This document shows, in pieces, positions 1-13,473 of a stretch of 64,000 bases of DNA (its first letter is position 1; the number at the start of each line of letters is the position of its first letter). A program made the position numbers and the translations under genes. The DNA is taken from NCBI GenBank assembly GCA_900312665.1, contig ONZQ02000002.1:1606200-1670199 (forward strand), in the 5' to 3' direction. The notes under the pieces are model-generated. The model did not search any database. It saw only the letters and a list, made by a program, of their open reading frames with translations, and was not told the origin of the DNA. This DNA is from Cephalotrichum gorgonifer (lineage: Eukaryota > Ascomycota > Sordariomycetes > Microascales > Microascaceae).

Positions 1-3000
1 CGCGTGTGTGTAATAAATGCCAAACCTCGATAACAAAGTTCCGGGGAATCCGGCACTCGGTCTTCCGCTAACTGCTGCGACGCGCAACTAGTCCTACTCG
101 TAGTCCTGAGATCGTACGCCCCTTTCTCTCTTCCCCTATCTCCGTGTTTCCCCGGGACAGTCCTTTAATCGTTCAGATCTATGGAGTATCCGCGGTACTG
201 GTAATAAGATGTGGTATCGAACGACTAGTTTTGAGATTGGAGTAGATGGGCGAATCGCCCTCGTACGCCCTTGAACGCTGTTTTAGTAGTACTTGTATTA
301 CGCCGGAATCGCGCCCGACCTTCGCGGGAAATACGAGTAAGGCTTCGGTGGTTTCACGTTAAATGATTGTGCCTCCAATGCCTTCTTCATAGCATGGGTT
401 TCCCGGCCACATGGCGATGCAACTACAAGCCGACTTGTACAAGCATCGCCCCTCCCACCTCGTTTCCAGAGCAGAGCCCTGATCAAACTAAACCCCGCTG
501 CTCATATGCGTACGGCTAAGTGGGTCCCATCCGCGAGGGCTTGTTTGTGACGCCCAGAGACAGGGTTCCCAATCCCGGCGAGCACCTTTCGATCCTCAAG
601 CTCCAAGGATGGTTCACCCCCCGCCCTCCCGATCCCCGATCCCTGACCCCTCACACCCGATCCCCAGGCAGTTTGGAGCCGATCCTTGACGATGTGGAGT
701 TCCGGGGCCATTCCGGCCGATCATTGCGGGAAATCCGTTGTGTAGGGTTGTCCTTTTACGGCTCGGGTTGCGACTTCGGGCAAGAAAGGGGCAGCTAGAT
801 CACCCACTTTCATTGTGATATCTTACCCCTTACTTCGATCCCTTTGGAAGGTAGTCTAGTCCTAGTCTCCGTTTCCCTCAGTCGACTTGTAATATCGTAT
901 TCCTTACTTCAGATACTTCTGGCCTAGTATGTAGGTAGGTTTTCAAGACCAAGGCGGAAAATGCTCTTCTCTCCCAAACATCCCGAGGCTCACGAGTGAG
1001 GGCGGAAGCCTATGTCCAAAGTGGCTTGCCAACGTGTGTTCTTTGTCTCAATGGATCCGCGTGGAAGACAGAAGAGAAGCTCATGGAGATTGCAGTGTGG
1101 AGAAAATGTTTTGAAACGCTCTCGCATGGCTTCATGTGGGGGATATCAGTCAGTACTCGTCCAAGTATCCACGCCCGTCCGAGCTAGCTAGCGAACGAAT
1201 CGGGTCTAACCCCATGCCACCAGTGCGAGGTGGGTTACTTTTCTTTTTCTCTCTCCTCCACGGGGAGGCCCTGAAGTAAGCCCCGGAGTCAATGTTTCGG
1301 TTTTCTCGGGGGCGTAGAAAAGCATCGCCGGCTTCTATCAGTACGAGCACGTCGTTTCCCGGGGCATGTCTCTTACTTGTATGGTTACACACGCACGCCT
1401 TTCGGGGTCTCCTTCCGATATGGCGGTGCCTGGTCTCGGTGGGGGAAATGTGGAACCGGTCTGCGGGTGGAGTCGGCCCAGTGCCGTGGCCAGCCAAGTT
1501 AGGTTCCCCAATAATCCAATAATCTGGCTCCCCGCGAATAAGATCGCTGCACATGTAATACTCGCACAAACAGTGAGCCACAGTAGGTACATGTGTGAGT
1601 ACAACACCACGGGAGACGCTATCGTTTACTGGCAATGCCTAGCAATACTCGTAGTGCCGTTTTCTCGGCAGGTGACCCGGCGGGAGGGACTAGAGTCTGC
1701 CCCCGTCCGATGGATCGCGAAATCCATCGATTTGAAATTGGTGCTGTGAGTGTGTGGATACTCGTAGATGTCTTGGGGCCAAGCTGCAGGCCTACGAATA
1801 TTACATGTACCCAAGACGAGCACAACACTCTATTTGTAAAGAGCGTGCGTTTCCGCGCGGCCCAGCACAAGCGCAAGCACGTGAGGGTGCCTTCAGCCCC
1901 ACACGCAAACGCAAACGGGCCACATTTGAGACGGGCATCCACTTACACCCTGCTACTTCTCTGATCCTTTACTGCGCCCAACCCGGTCCCACCTACTCGT
2001 AGTCCGCGTACGAGTACTGGCACAAGTACCGAGGCCACAAGTGGCAGGACTTGCAGCAAAACGAAATGAATCACGGTGTATGACTCTTCAGCCGGCCTCC
2101 TCCTGCGCAGTCTGAATCGTACCTCCCGCTTCCCCAGGCTACAGCCATTCACACAGCTGCGGATAAGTCATTGTGTGTAAATTTGGTTGCCTTTTTGACG
2201 CTGTGCGACATCCACGGCTCCGCCACACCCGATTCGTATGTCCTCTTTCCTTTTTTCCTTCTTTCGTCCTTCCGGAAGACCGTGAGACCTGGAGATTGCA
2301 GTAGTCGCAAGCCACCAATGTAACCCTGTTCTGCCCTTTGTCCCCTCGCCCTCCCCCCCTTGCCTGGCTCGGGGATGCCCGATATGCCCCATCCCAGCTG
2401 AACGGAGACGGATATGGGTCCACCTTGTACGTTGTGAGCCCATAACTCCGTTCTCGTACTACATTTGAGAAAGGGGGGATTGGGAGGAAATCGAAGTTCC
2501 AGTGGAGAAAGCCTCCCTGTTCCAATGTTTGTCTTGTCCCTGATTTGCCCATCCCCGCCGGCTCCCGCCCAATCAAACCATTTTTGTCTTCTCGTCTTGT
2601 ACTCAGACAGAGGACAAAAGTCCAAGTAATTCGGGGCAGCCTGCCGCCTCCAATAGTAACCCTCCCCCCTTGTCATAATGCGGAGGACAACCTGTTTACC
2701 GGGCACAAGGCGCCCAGCCGAGCGTGGCTGATCAACAGCGATATCCCCCTCCCCTGTTCCTGTCCCTGATCCCAGGGCTCGTTGTCGATCCCAGGGTCCC
2801 GGGTTGCGTTGACATTTCTGATCGTGCAATTACAATACGAGGGTCTGGTGGTCTGGTGATAACTCGGTCCTACTCGGCTTGCAAAGGTCACGCAGGGACT
2901 AAAAGAATATTAGGGAGGGAGAAGTAGGAGAGATGTTCATGATGGTTAATGTGTGATATGCTTGTGGTGATCTAGCCGCTGGCATGTGCCTCTTCTCATT

Positions 3001-5916
3001 GCATCGCTTAAAGATGAGAACGGAACAGAGGGCCTAGTCTGGACTGTGAGTATTCCCACTGTGCCCAAAAATTGGGAAAGGGTGGTACTCGTCGGTGGCG
3101 AGTCCGTTTAAAACGGTTCCGTTTTACCGACTCGCCCACGCACTCACTGCAGGCTATCGACCATGCATACAACTAGCGTCGGGTCTGTCCTTTGAACATC
3201 CCAGTTCAAGCAACATGAAACAAGAAGCGCTCCTTCGCTCGCCCCCCCTTGGCAGCTGTCGACAGGACATCCATGTCACCAGAACACCCCATGTCACCTC
3301 CCCACTAACCCAAAGAGGACCTAACAATGTTGCAGAAAACTTGTATGCCAATTTCAATTTCCCTCCCCCCGCCCCGCCTCACCAACATATGAGAAGACAG
3401 GAGACGAAGACGAAGATGATGAAGGAAATGCCGTTGGTTTCAGAATATGAACGGGTCTCCTCTTCTCAGCCCACTTCTCATATGCTAACTTGCTCCTGCC
3501 ATCGTACTTATGCAAAGTAAATTAACTGGTGGGGGGCGTTTTGTTTCCCCTCCGGGCTGGTTCTGCAATGCGCTGAAATTTCTTACCTGGCAGGGGTAGT
3601 TCAGGCCGCCACTAAGGTGGCAGGGGGGAGGAACTGTTGTTCGCATCCGATTTCGCCTTGGGCTTGCAGCACTGGCCATATCCAGAGTGCCGGTGCTGAA
3701 AATTTCAAGGGGGGGGTAGGTATTAAACCGACTGGTGCCTATGAGGCCCCACCATATTTGGTTGGGAATCACTCAGGTTAACCCACGTCAACGAACTTTT
3801 CGTTGCCCCCCAGTCATGACTCTGACTCTTACTCGTACTCTCACTTTTTACCTCTCCCCCTGCGCCACTCGTACGAATAGCTGCACTTTTGTACTCCTCG
3901 TATACCACACCGCCGTCACACCCAAGGAGGCTCTGCTGAAACTCTTTTCTTTTACTTCCGGTTGGCGGCTGGGCCTTCCGCCTTCTTCTCCCCGAGTGGG
4001 GATCGATCATCAGTAAGTTGCTAGTAGATTATGAACACATCATTCGGATGGGGCAATGAGCCTGAGTACACGTATTACTTGTTACACTCGTACTCGTACT
4101 GGTAAGGCGCAGCCAGCCTGGACCCTCGCCATCGTAACAGCTCACCGCATCGTACAGGGGTTCAACATGTACGCAGCGAGAAGAGCCTCAACAAACTCAT
4201 ACGCGCACGTGTAGACCGAGTCATAACGACCCAATGTGATATCCCGCAAGGAGATTTCAGGTTTCGGTGGTACCTGCGGGCCTCGGGAACCAGTGTCGAT
4301 ATCTGCCGGAGCCGGCTCGCGTCTCATGTCTCGAGAGTGCTCCTGCAGACGCCCGTGTAAGTGCGCATGCAGGTTCCAATTCCAATGCTCGCATGTCGCC
4401 AGGCTAGCCAGCAGCATTCTACTAGCCCTATACTTGTAGTATTTTCACTAGTACAGTAACACTTGTAATCAGTACCCTGCTACACACCAGTAACGTGATA
4501 GCAAGCTGAACGAGAGAAAGAGCCGCAGCTTCTGGGTTCCCTTTGACAACAGCACTCTCGCTGTCTCGACTCGGCTACCACAATTTGATTTTTTTTTCCA
4601 TGGATGCTTGTCTCTTGCCAACATTGCCATACCCCCACGGCTGAGGCCGTTACAAAAGTACATAAAATTTAAACTTTCTTCTTCTTCGCCGATCACTTAC
4701 CCTGCAGTCCACCGCCCCATGCAGATGCCCAGGGTTGGCTCTCTCTTCTTTCCTTTATTTTTTTTCGCCTCCCCCTCCTACGCGACGATCTTGACCCAAA
4801 CTCGGACAGAGGGACAGATTCTTGGTAATCTTGAGAGAAGATGTCATTTTTGTGTGGAGAATCTACGCGTATAGTAACATTGTACTCCGCGAGGGAGAGG
4901 GGACTAGCATGAGTGGCGATGTTGAACCGGTTTCGACCGTTTCGACCAATGTTGGATGTCGGGCAGGTCGGACAGAATCCTCGTGAGCGTTTCTTGGCTG
5001 GAGGCAGAGCAATATCACGATGTAATGTAAACTGATGGACCAAGTGGCAGACTGTGGGAAAGGACACATTCCAGTTCATGACCCTTCCCCCGGCATAAAC
5101 ACCCATCTTCTGCCATCCACATTATCCTCGTTTGGCTAGGGGTGCGCCACGTCGACGGCGGCGACACCTGAAAACCACCCCAGACCCAGATCGGGCCCGG
5201 ATTTACTTGTGTCACGCACGGGTGTCTCGGGAGCCAGCGTGGTGCTAAACCAAGATTCTCCCCCTTTACTAATACCAGCCCGCAATGGATCGGATATGGG
5301 GGGGGAGTGGGACTAGAGCCGCCCTTGCGACGGGCTCTCCCTCCGATCGCGCCATTCTCAGGGTCGGTTAGCGCCGTGTCCCCGATGGTTGGAGGCCCCG
5401 ACGCGGTGAACATGTCGGGGCCTGGTGGTCTCGGAAGCTCCGGGTCCCCGGCCACCCGCGTGTTTTGATGTAAGTTCCCACGTTACACGGGAGCGCTCTC
5501 TCAGTTGACCACAGGCGAGTGGTAGGATATATCTCCGTTTCTAAGGGACCTTGGGACCTGTGAAATGACTTAGACAAGGTTTACTTTGCACCCAGTTTAG
5601 CTTCCACCCTTGTTGAGGTGACAGCACGAGCTATAGCTAGATGGCAGACCGTGCGGTTGATCATGAAGTTTCATCGCGGTGGTGGGCGAGATGAAGGTGT
5701 TAGCTTGGCTTGGAACCCCATACACGCGGCACCCACTGCCGGGGGCGGGGTATATCCACGATGTTGATGTCGATAGTTTAGCCTCTAGCACGCTAGGTGT
5801 ATCTTTTTGCCTTGATTAGCATTCTAATCGTAGGTACCCCCCTTGCCCTTCCTGGCTGAAAGTCCCTGACCCCTCCCTAGTATTTGTATTAGCATTGCTT
5901 GGAAGCTCGAGGTCAC

Positions 5917-5939
5917 CTGGGTGTCTGCCAGACACCCAG
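5917..5939. repeat. 23-bp near-perfect palindrome
   Basis: Two 11-bp arms, CTGGGTGTCTG and CAGACACCCAG, are separated by a single C. The arms are exact inverse complements. It lies in the gene-poor left part of the window with no gene nearby. Confidence 0.85.
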
Positions 5940-6615
5940 CCCTACCTCTGTCCACCACGAACCTACCCACTGACTCATTAATTCGCTGACCTTGTGATTA
6001 CATCGAGATCCTCCCGGCGGCAGGAGCCCCCACCACATCCCATGCGGTCTGAAGCAGTGGTTCTAGGGGTCCTGCCACCCGTCTCAGGGGAGGGCAAGGG
6101 AAGATACCCTGAGAACCCCCGATTCAGACCCCTTTGCTATCGGCCGAATAAAACCTCGACAAACTTGACCACCGGGGCATGAGGAAACATGGCACAGTAG
6201 CCACCCTTGCCGATCTCCGGGGTTCCCCGGAGGGTCAGCGGGGCCCATCCTGCCTTAGCGCCAAAGTTAAAAAGGACGATGAAAGATACATCAGGAATAG
6301 CCCCCTTTCTATCGTCCTGTAGTTTAAGCTCCATCGTAGGTTCAGCCCGCTATTAGTGGAACTTTTCTCCGCCTTTACAGCGCGCACGCCCACCCTTGGG
6401 GTAGCCTGAACTCTCCATCTAAGCTCTAGTGGAGACCTCTCGCACCCTGGGCCCCGATGTGCCTTGTCCTGGAAGGTTAACTACCAGTATACATCTCGCC
6501 ACATCTGGTAAGCTTTGCAGATTAGCCTTTGTCCTGCCTTAGTAGCTCGGTGGGAGGGCGGAAAAGCAGATCTGTTGCGGCCCTTGCTCTTCCTGCCTTG
6601 GCACGGTAGTGCCTA

Positions 6616-6639
6616 CTGGGAGCTAAGCTGGGAGCTAAG
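6616..6639. repeat. 12-bp unit repeated twice in tandem
   Basis: The unit CTGGGAGCTAAG occurs twice with no spacer and no mismatch, in non-coding sequence. Confidence 0.85.
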
Positions 6640-6682
6640 CTAGAAAAGGGGGTAGTTTGGCGGCATCCCCGCCGTGGCTGGA

Positions 6683-6727
6683 TGCTTTCATCGCGGGTGC
6701 TTTCAGCTCGTATGCTTTCAGCTTGAT
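6683..6727. repeat. 15-bp unit repeated three times
   Basis: Three head-to-tail 15-bp units each begin TGCTTTCA and then diverge (units start at 6683, 6698 and 6713). The period is a multiple of three and reads Cys-Phe-x-x-x in one frame, but a stop follows at once and no gene is supported. Confidence 0.8.
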
Positions 6728-8549
6728 ATCTAGCTGATAAGACGGCCGATCGGCAAAGGACAGGGGCGTGGTTAGAAGAAGCTGTTGATCACCTCACTTA
6801 AGGACAGGTCCGCGTCGAACTAGGGGAGCACGGTGTTATACTGGGGGCCACGACGGCACGCCATAGCCGTAGGTATAGCGGCTCTCAGTGGCGGTGCGTG
6901 GGGAGGAGCTCCTTCAATGCAAGACTATAGAGTCCTAGGCCGCATTGGAGATAGCCCCTATTCCTATCGTAAATGATCGAATAAGAATTCACCCCCAAGA
7001 AACAAGGTTTGCATCGCAGCTCCCCCCTCCCCATTTCCCCTTTCCCTTTCCCTCCGTATTGCTAATTGCCCCTCAAACGCGGGTAACCTCCCCACAACCT
7101 CCATCCACTCCTCTCTTATATCCACAAGCCCCTTAGCTGTCTCCACAATCTCCTCATCTCCCGCCCTTACCTGAGTCGTGGGGTCCCTCTCCCTCAGAGT
7201 CACTGATCTGTCGTGCAGCGTATCGAAGTCGAGGCCTATGCATGGTCAGCGACGTACCCGGTTCGTCATTCCGCACGTGGCTCTTTGCGAGGGAGGCACT
7301 CGTTGTAGAGTTCGTTATCCCCATATGCCTAAGTCGGGAAAGAACCTTCGTCACGAGGAACATGAGCGGGGTGCTGCTATCTAGTGGGACGAGGAGAACT
7401 TTTGTAGGGGCCACGGTTATGGAGGAGAGGACCTGATATCTTCTTCGTACCTGTTTACCATATCTTTCACAGGCTTCGGGTGTAGAAAGGGGGGTGCTGG
7501 GACTCACGCCTCTCGCGGGATCCTTGCGTCTGTGTCAGTAGACATGTTCGAACAGCGAGGATAAGATCCAGCGGATGTCAGACGGAGGCTCGGCGACGTT
7601 GGGTGTTTACTCCCGCATTGACTTCAGCACTACGATTTTCTCTATACAGAGCACTTCGCCGGATAACTCAACCGTCGCCCGGCCATTCTCTAACTCCTGC
7701 GTCGGGACCAAAGCCACGCCCTCCCTCCTAGTCCGCACCCAGCTCCTCAATGGACCCCTGCTCCAGCGCCTCAACCACCTCCTGGATATTTACCGCATCC
7801 ATCTTGAAAACAGGGCCAACTTACTTTGTATCCAGGGTAACCCTCCACTTCTGGATCCTCCGTGGGTCGGGAAGCGCGGCCCTAGTTGAATTCGACGAGC
7901 CTCCTCAAGTTGAGGGACTGGATCTGCGCCGTTTCGGGGCAGAGGTAGGCTGGGAGGAGGATGAGGTGGTGGGACCGATGGCCGACTTCAACATGAGGTT
8001 GAACGGAATATGATCGAGGACGGTGTTGTCCGTGTCGTTTGGCTGAAGATAGAGTGGTGGGTTACGAGATCGCCGACCTCAGGGCCGGCAAAATTGTCGA
8101 CCTAGATGCATGTAAGAGGGACCGCCAGGCCTTGCATGGGCGGAGGGACCGGAGATAGCCTTTACTGGTATCTCCTCATACTCCGCAGTCGTAGCATCAT
8201 CTAATGCCCAGAGCCACTCTGACTCTGGACCAGTCTACTCTCGACCACAACCTTCACGAGATGAGATAGTCGCTCGTTGCACTATTCTTACACATCCAAT
8301 CCGCAAAACGGTCGACGTACACACTTGTCGTCAGAACGATATTGGGTGTGAGGACAGAGCAGTCCAGATCGAGCATAGTCTCCTCGATGACAGAAGTGCT
8401 TCCGTCATTTTGCGCACCCTTGGGGGGGATGGCTAGTCGTAGCTGCTGGTGAAGGCACCCCGACCGAGTGGTAGACCTCAAAGGGCTCGGCAGAGAAGAA
8501 TAACCACTTGAGGACCAAGTGTAGTGAGGGTCCGTAGAATTTCATATAT

Positions 8550-8573
8550 GGTAGCTGTCGATCAACAGCTACC
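8550..8573. repeat. Hairpin, 9-bp stem
   Basis: The arms GGTAGCTGT and ACAGCTACC flank a 6-nt loop. It is an isolated inverted repeat in non-coding DNA with no T-run after it. Confidence 0.75.
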
Positions 8574-9579
8574 CGACCGCATGCCAGAAGTGGTTCCCGT
8601 GTAGCGAGTCGATCTGAGGTGGGCCAGCCTGGACGAGAGACGATTTATCAGCTACAGTGTTGACTTCCTAGAGGGGATCTGAGAAATGGGTACTACTTCC
8701 TCGTACTATGACTCTTCTTCCCCGAATCACACTGACGTGGATGGAGTCACCATGCATCGAACTCATGCGCTTCCCATGCACCCTGCACCCTGCACGACGC
8801 TGCGTCGTCGTCGTCACCTCGCAGACAAAAACACTCGAGGTTCAACTGCCTAATGCAACTAAGAGCTACACCAGTAACTCACACCGGTAAGATGGGATAA
8901 TTTCTAGTGACTCGGCCATATTGGCGAAACAGCTTGGTGTGTATTGTTAGCTAGTGCGCCATCTCTTACTTCGGAACTAGAATACGAAGAATGATTGAGA
9001 TGGAGTGGATGAAAATTTCCATGTTTATGGCTGCTGAGACGAAGCAAGAAAATTGCATACCGGTCCGATCTCTCGTTCTTTGCTTTGATTTGTGAAGGAA
9101 TATATTATATTAATAAGTGAAGGCTAGAAGCCGAAGCCCGGTTTTGCAGCCCAGCTAGATAGTGAAAGTTAAAATAGCTCCCAGCCCGACAAATTTTGGA
9201 GTGATATGTGCCGTTTAATATGTAAACACAGGCTGTAAGAGTATTCAGCATTACTGTTACACAAAAGGAAGCTCCCCACTATTAAACAGGGACCACCCCG
9301 CCCTGTACAATGTACCATATACGGAGTACAACTATGGATGTACGCCTTGCAGGTCCCCACTCCTCAGTCCCGCCATGGCAGGAGGTAACTGGATCTTTGT
9401 TCACTGCCGGCATCCTCCCTTGGTCCACTCAGGCCTACTCTCATCTCCATCTCATCTTATCTCATCGTCATCTTCTTTAATCACCACCATACCATACGCA
9501 TTTATCCTACCTAACCCATATCCGTATCCGTGTCCCCTAATATTCTGGCGCCCTGTTCCTCCACGCGCGGCGCGTCGCC

Positions 9580-12500
9580 ATGAAGTGGCACAATCCCCTC
9601 GCGTTCCGCCCCGTGCAGGTCACCTTCTGGACGACCGTGGTCTACATCGCCCTCATCATCCCAATCGTCTTCGTCCAAGAAACCGTCCCGCCTTCCCCGA
9701 AGACCCCGACGCCGTTTCCGGGTATCAACCTAGACGATGCGTGGGCCGACCTGAGTGCCATCACAAAAGCGTACCACCCGTTCAACAGCAAGTTCAACGA
9801 GGAGGTGAGGGCGCATTTGCTTGGGAGGGTGCGTGACATCTTGAACGAGAATGGCGTTCCGTGGATGGACGCGATGTCGCCGTCCGTGACTGAGTATGTC
9901 GCTACTTCTGTGGAGGAGCTTGGGGTGTGCCTCGGTTGCTTTCGGTTTGATGGACCCCTTCTAACTGTGAGACAATAATGCTGTAGTAGCTCAAGTCCTG
10001 CAACCGGCTCGGGACAGAGCCCCCTAGTTGCCATCTTCGACGACCTTGAGTCCAATGTCACTCTCACCGTGACGAGGAGCAGCGCCTCCTCTAACGAGGC
10101 GTCTTGCGGCATGGGGACTTACTTTGAAGGCACCAACGTCATTGTGTACATCCGTGGTACAGATGACGATGAGGGTGAATGGTGGAAGAAGCCTGCCGAG
10201 GAGTGGTCTCCGAACCATCATGGCGTCCTCGTGAATGCCCACTACGACTCGTGAGTCCCATTTCCTGCCTTTCACTCCTCGGATATTGCGTTACTCCCGC
10301 GGATCGACCTCTAACAGCAAGTAGAGTATCTACCGGCTATGGCGCCACTGATGACGGCATGGGCGTTGTCACCGTCCTGCAACTGATAAGCCACTTCACA
10401 ACTCCGGGCCATCAGCCCAAGCACGGCATCGTGGCACTTCTCAACAACGGCGAGGAGGACTACCTATGGGGCGCTCGTGCCTTTGCCAAGAGCCCCCTGA
10501 TGCCCTTCGTCCACACCTTCTTGAACCTCGAAGGAGCTGGCGCCGGTGGCCGCGCCGTGCTCTTCCGCTCCACAGACATGGAGGTTACAAAGGCCTATGC
10601 TAAGTCTTCTAACCCCTTTGGCACCGTCGTAGGTTCCGACAGCTTCTCCATGGGCTTCATCAAGAGCCAGACAGATTACATTATCTTCGACGATGTCTAT
10701 GGCGCGAGGGGCCTCGATCTTGCCTTTTATGAGCCGCGGAGTATGTATCATACTAAGAATGATGACGCCCGACATACCTCTCGCGCGAGTTTGTGGCACA
10801 TGCTTTCTGCTAGCGTCAAGGCGATGCAGTACCTATCTAGCGCCAGCGGCGATGGGTTTGCTGGCCCTAGGCAGGATGATGATGGCTGGAAGGTACCCAG
10901 TGGCAGGAGAGCCGATGGTGTCTGGTTCGACATCTGGGGCAAGGCCTTCGCTTTGATGGGGCTGAGGACCCTCTTCGGCTGGTCGCTAGCCCTGCTCATT
11001 GGCTCACCTCTCATCCTGATACTGGTGACATACGTGATTGCGCGCCACGACAAGTACTACTTCTTCTCGAGAAGAGTTACAATACGCGACAGCGAAGGCA
11101 TCGCCGAATCTGTATCCATAAATGGATGGAGAGGGGTATTCCGCTTCCTTCTTGCCATTGTTGTTGCCTCGGGTCTGGTGGCAGGTTCGGGTCTACTTCT
11201 GCGGAAGTTCAACCCGTTGATCATCTACAGTAGCTCATACGCAGTGTAAGTGCATCGGCTCCGAGTAGATGATGACGTCCGCTAACGAGCCTTCGTAGGT
11301 GGGCCATGATGTTGTCCCTATTTTACTTTGCCTTTTGGGTAGTTATGCGAGGAGCGGACTCGGTCCGGCCCAGTGCTCTCCACAGGGGCTACACTTTCCT
11401 CTGGCTGTACGTCATTACTTGGCTGATCTTGGTTGGCGTTACCGTCCTGCAGGACCGCTTCCGAATCGCATCCGGCTACCCCTTCGTCTTCCTCCATGCA
11501 GCAACCTTCCTCTGCCTTCTCATCTCCCTCTGCGAGCTCTTCGCTCTCCCGGGAAAGAAAGACTTCTTAGGGGCCGTGAATGCTGCGGCCGAGGTGAGGC
11601 GAGAATCTGTATCCGACAGGGGTTCACTCGCATCGGCGAGACCCGGCAGTATTGATGCTCCCCGCCTGCAGACAACAACCCAGGACAATGGCGAGCCGGA
11701 CAACGAGAACGCGGACGAGAGGACACCCCTGATCGCGCGTAGTAACAGCCGGGGACCTGCCGTCCGCACCACATTCGCTACCGGCTACCGCCGGTCTCTC
11801 GCCTCCATTGCAAGCGAGCCCCTAACGCAAACCAGTAGTCGAGCACCATTTGAGCATGAGCAGGCCTGGTCGGCAGACCTACCGAGCTGGACCTGGATTC
11901 TGCAACTCCTCCTCATCGGGCCCGTGCCGATATGGCTCTTCGGCCAGCTCGGCCTGTTTTTGACGGCTGCCGTATCGGGTACCGGCGCTGATGGATCTAA
12001 CCTGCTCTTCCCGTACACCCTCATCGCAACGTTCGGCATCCTCACACTACTCCCCCTCACACCGTTCATCCACAGGGTGCCGTACCAACTCCCCCTGCTG
12101 GTCCTGGGGGTGTTCATCGGCACACTGATTTACAACCTCACGGCGTTCCCGTTCTCCTCGAACAACCAGTACAAGGTATTCTTTCAGCAGACTCTCGACC
12201 TTGAGACGGGGGCGTCGAATGTCACGTTCGACGGCTTGGAGGAGTTCGTCCGCCCGATCGTCGCCGAGATGCCCTCCGCCGCGGGGAAGCACGTCGAGTG
12301 CGTTGCTTCCAGCCGGTTCGGTCTGCGGAGCTGTCGGTACGACGGCTCTGCTGTGTTGCCTAACCTCGACTCCTCCCCCACTTCCCTCACGAAGAGGGAT
12401 ATCACACCTGAGCGGCGTTTCTCGGGGCTCGTGTCGATAAATAGCACACAGCCTGATCTGGCCGTCAGGAGGGCCACACTGGAGATCGGCGCTGTGGACA

Positions 12501-12913
12501 CCAAGGCTTGTTTCTTGTACTTTGACAAGAGGGTTACGAAGTTTGAGATTGAGGGGTCGACTGGGTTAGATCCGCGGTTCGGGGACACGGAGCAGGAGGT
12601 TTGTCAGCTGAGGCTTTGGAGGAGGGACTGGGAGAAGGTGTGGAGGGTAGATGTGGAGTGGGAGGACGTGGAGGCGTCTTCTTCGCTTGAGCTGACTATC
12701 TCCCACAGCGAGGGAGATCGTGGGGATGGGGAGCTTCGTGTTAGGGGCGGCGGGGCAGCGTTGGGAGGGGAGGTGGCGTGTATGTGGGCCGACGCGAACG
12801 ACAAGGGGACGATACCCGCGCTAGACGAGGCGCTTCAGTATATACCTGTCTGGGCAACAGTTTCGAAGTTGGCGGAGGGCCTTGTGGTCGGAAAGAAGCG
12901 GTTTAGGGTGTGA
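9580..12913 (+). CDS. PFF1: Vacuolar membrane M28-family zinc peptidase (Pff1-like)
   Basis: Predicted multi-pass vacuolar membrane metallopeptidase. Proposed exons are 9580-9924, 10018-10250, 10325-11245 and 11299-12913, giving 1037 aa, which fits the fungal family. The N-terminus has a short cytosolic start and one membrane segment (about residues 15-35). The luminal M28 domain shows the usual metal and catalytic residues in HYDS/GATDDG, NNGEED and the LNLEGAG stretch, with a late His in YHTKNDD. A run of hydrophobic helices follows from exon 3 into exon 4, then a soluble C-terminal domain. Introns 2 and 3 are well defined (GTGAGT...TAG, GTAAGT...TAG). The first intron's ends are less certain, because two GT/AG pairs two bases apart both keep frame. 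The gene is convergent with MED11, with 560 bp between the stop codons. Confidence 0.93.
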
Positions 12914-13473
12914 GCGGGTATAGGTGACGGGCTAAGGGAGAGACAAGATGGAAGGGTTCTGACTGTATTTTACTTGTGTTTATTACTCTGTTCTCGCGTC
13001 GGGCGAGAGTGGTGCTATTTATATGGGAGAGGGAGCGTGTGTGTGGATGTCGCGTAGGCAGGTTCTGGTTAGTGCTAATGGGGGGTTTCGGGGGTAACGT
13101 GCGTAATGCGGCTGGATGAATGAATTATCAGGTATTTATAACTTGGACATCTCGTGCAATGTTGGGTGCCACTGCTCAACGCGGGGACACGAGGAAAGAT
13201 CTACATGTTAAGATCTAAGGTAGGCCGTCTACCGTTGCTTGATAGAACAGCATATAACCGGATCCCCCCGCATCGCTGGTAGAACATGGGGCGTACCTCG
13301 TTCCTGGCTACTTTCTTTCTCGCTGCTTGGTACACAGTATTCACAATAACGGACAGGTCGGACAGGGCCAGGACCCTGAAAGAAGCGTCCCGCCACCAGC
13401 ACACAACACCAAACACAGAACAAGCCTCGCGGTAGAGCCTTCTTTAAACTTGATGGGTATCATTTTCTCGACA
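12914..13473. other. Intergenic region between convergent genes
   Basis: It holds the 3' ends of PFF1 and MED11. I see no gene. A weak short hairpin (TCTCGC...GCGAGA, about 12990-13010) is the only structure noted. Confidence 0.6.

Larger units (their letters stand above)
1..9579. other. Gene-poor region, no supported gene
   Basis: No reading frame here has family similarity, consistent exon structure or codon use that would support a gene. All open frames are short (161 codons or fewer) and overlap on both strands. A stretch at about 7150-8000, read on the minus strand, has short protein-like segments interrupted by stops. It could be an old gene relic but I cannot assign it. The region holds short palindromes, small tandem repeats, pyrimidine-rich tracts (for example 7020-7060) and six copies of the 8-mer TACGAGTA. 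No LTR, terminal inverted repeat or transposase was recognised. Confidence 0.6.

Noticed and set aside
7154..8013. Possible gene relic on the minus strand
   Set aside because: Short helical-looking segments are broken by several stops, and no splice model joins them. No family was recognised, so it is only noted in the region entry.
9375..9836. 153-codon frame overlapping the start of PFF1
   Set aside because: It is out of frame with the clear Pff1 N-terminus and has no family signature.
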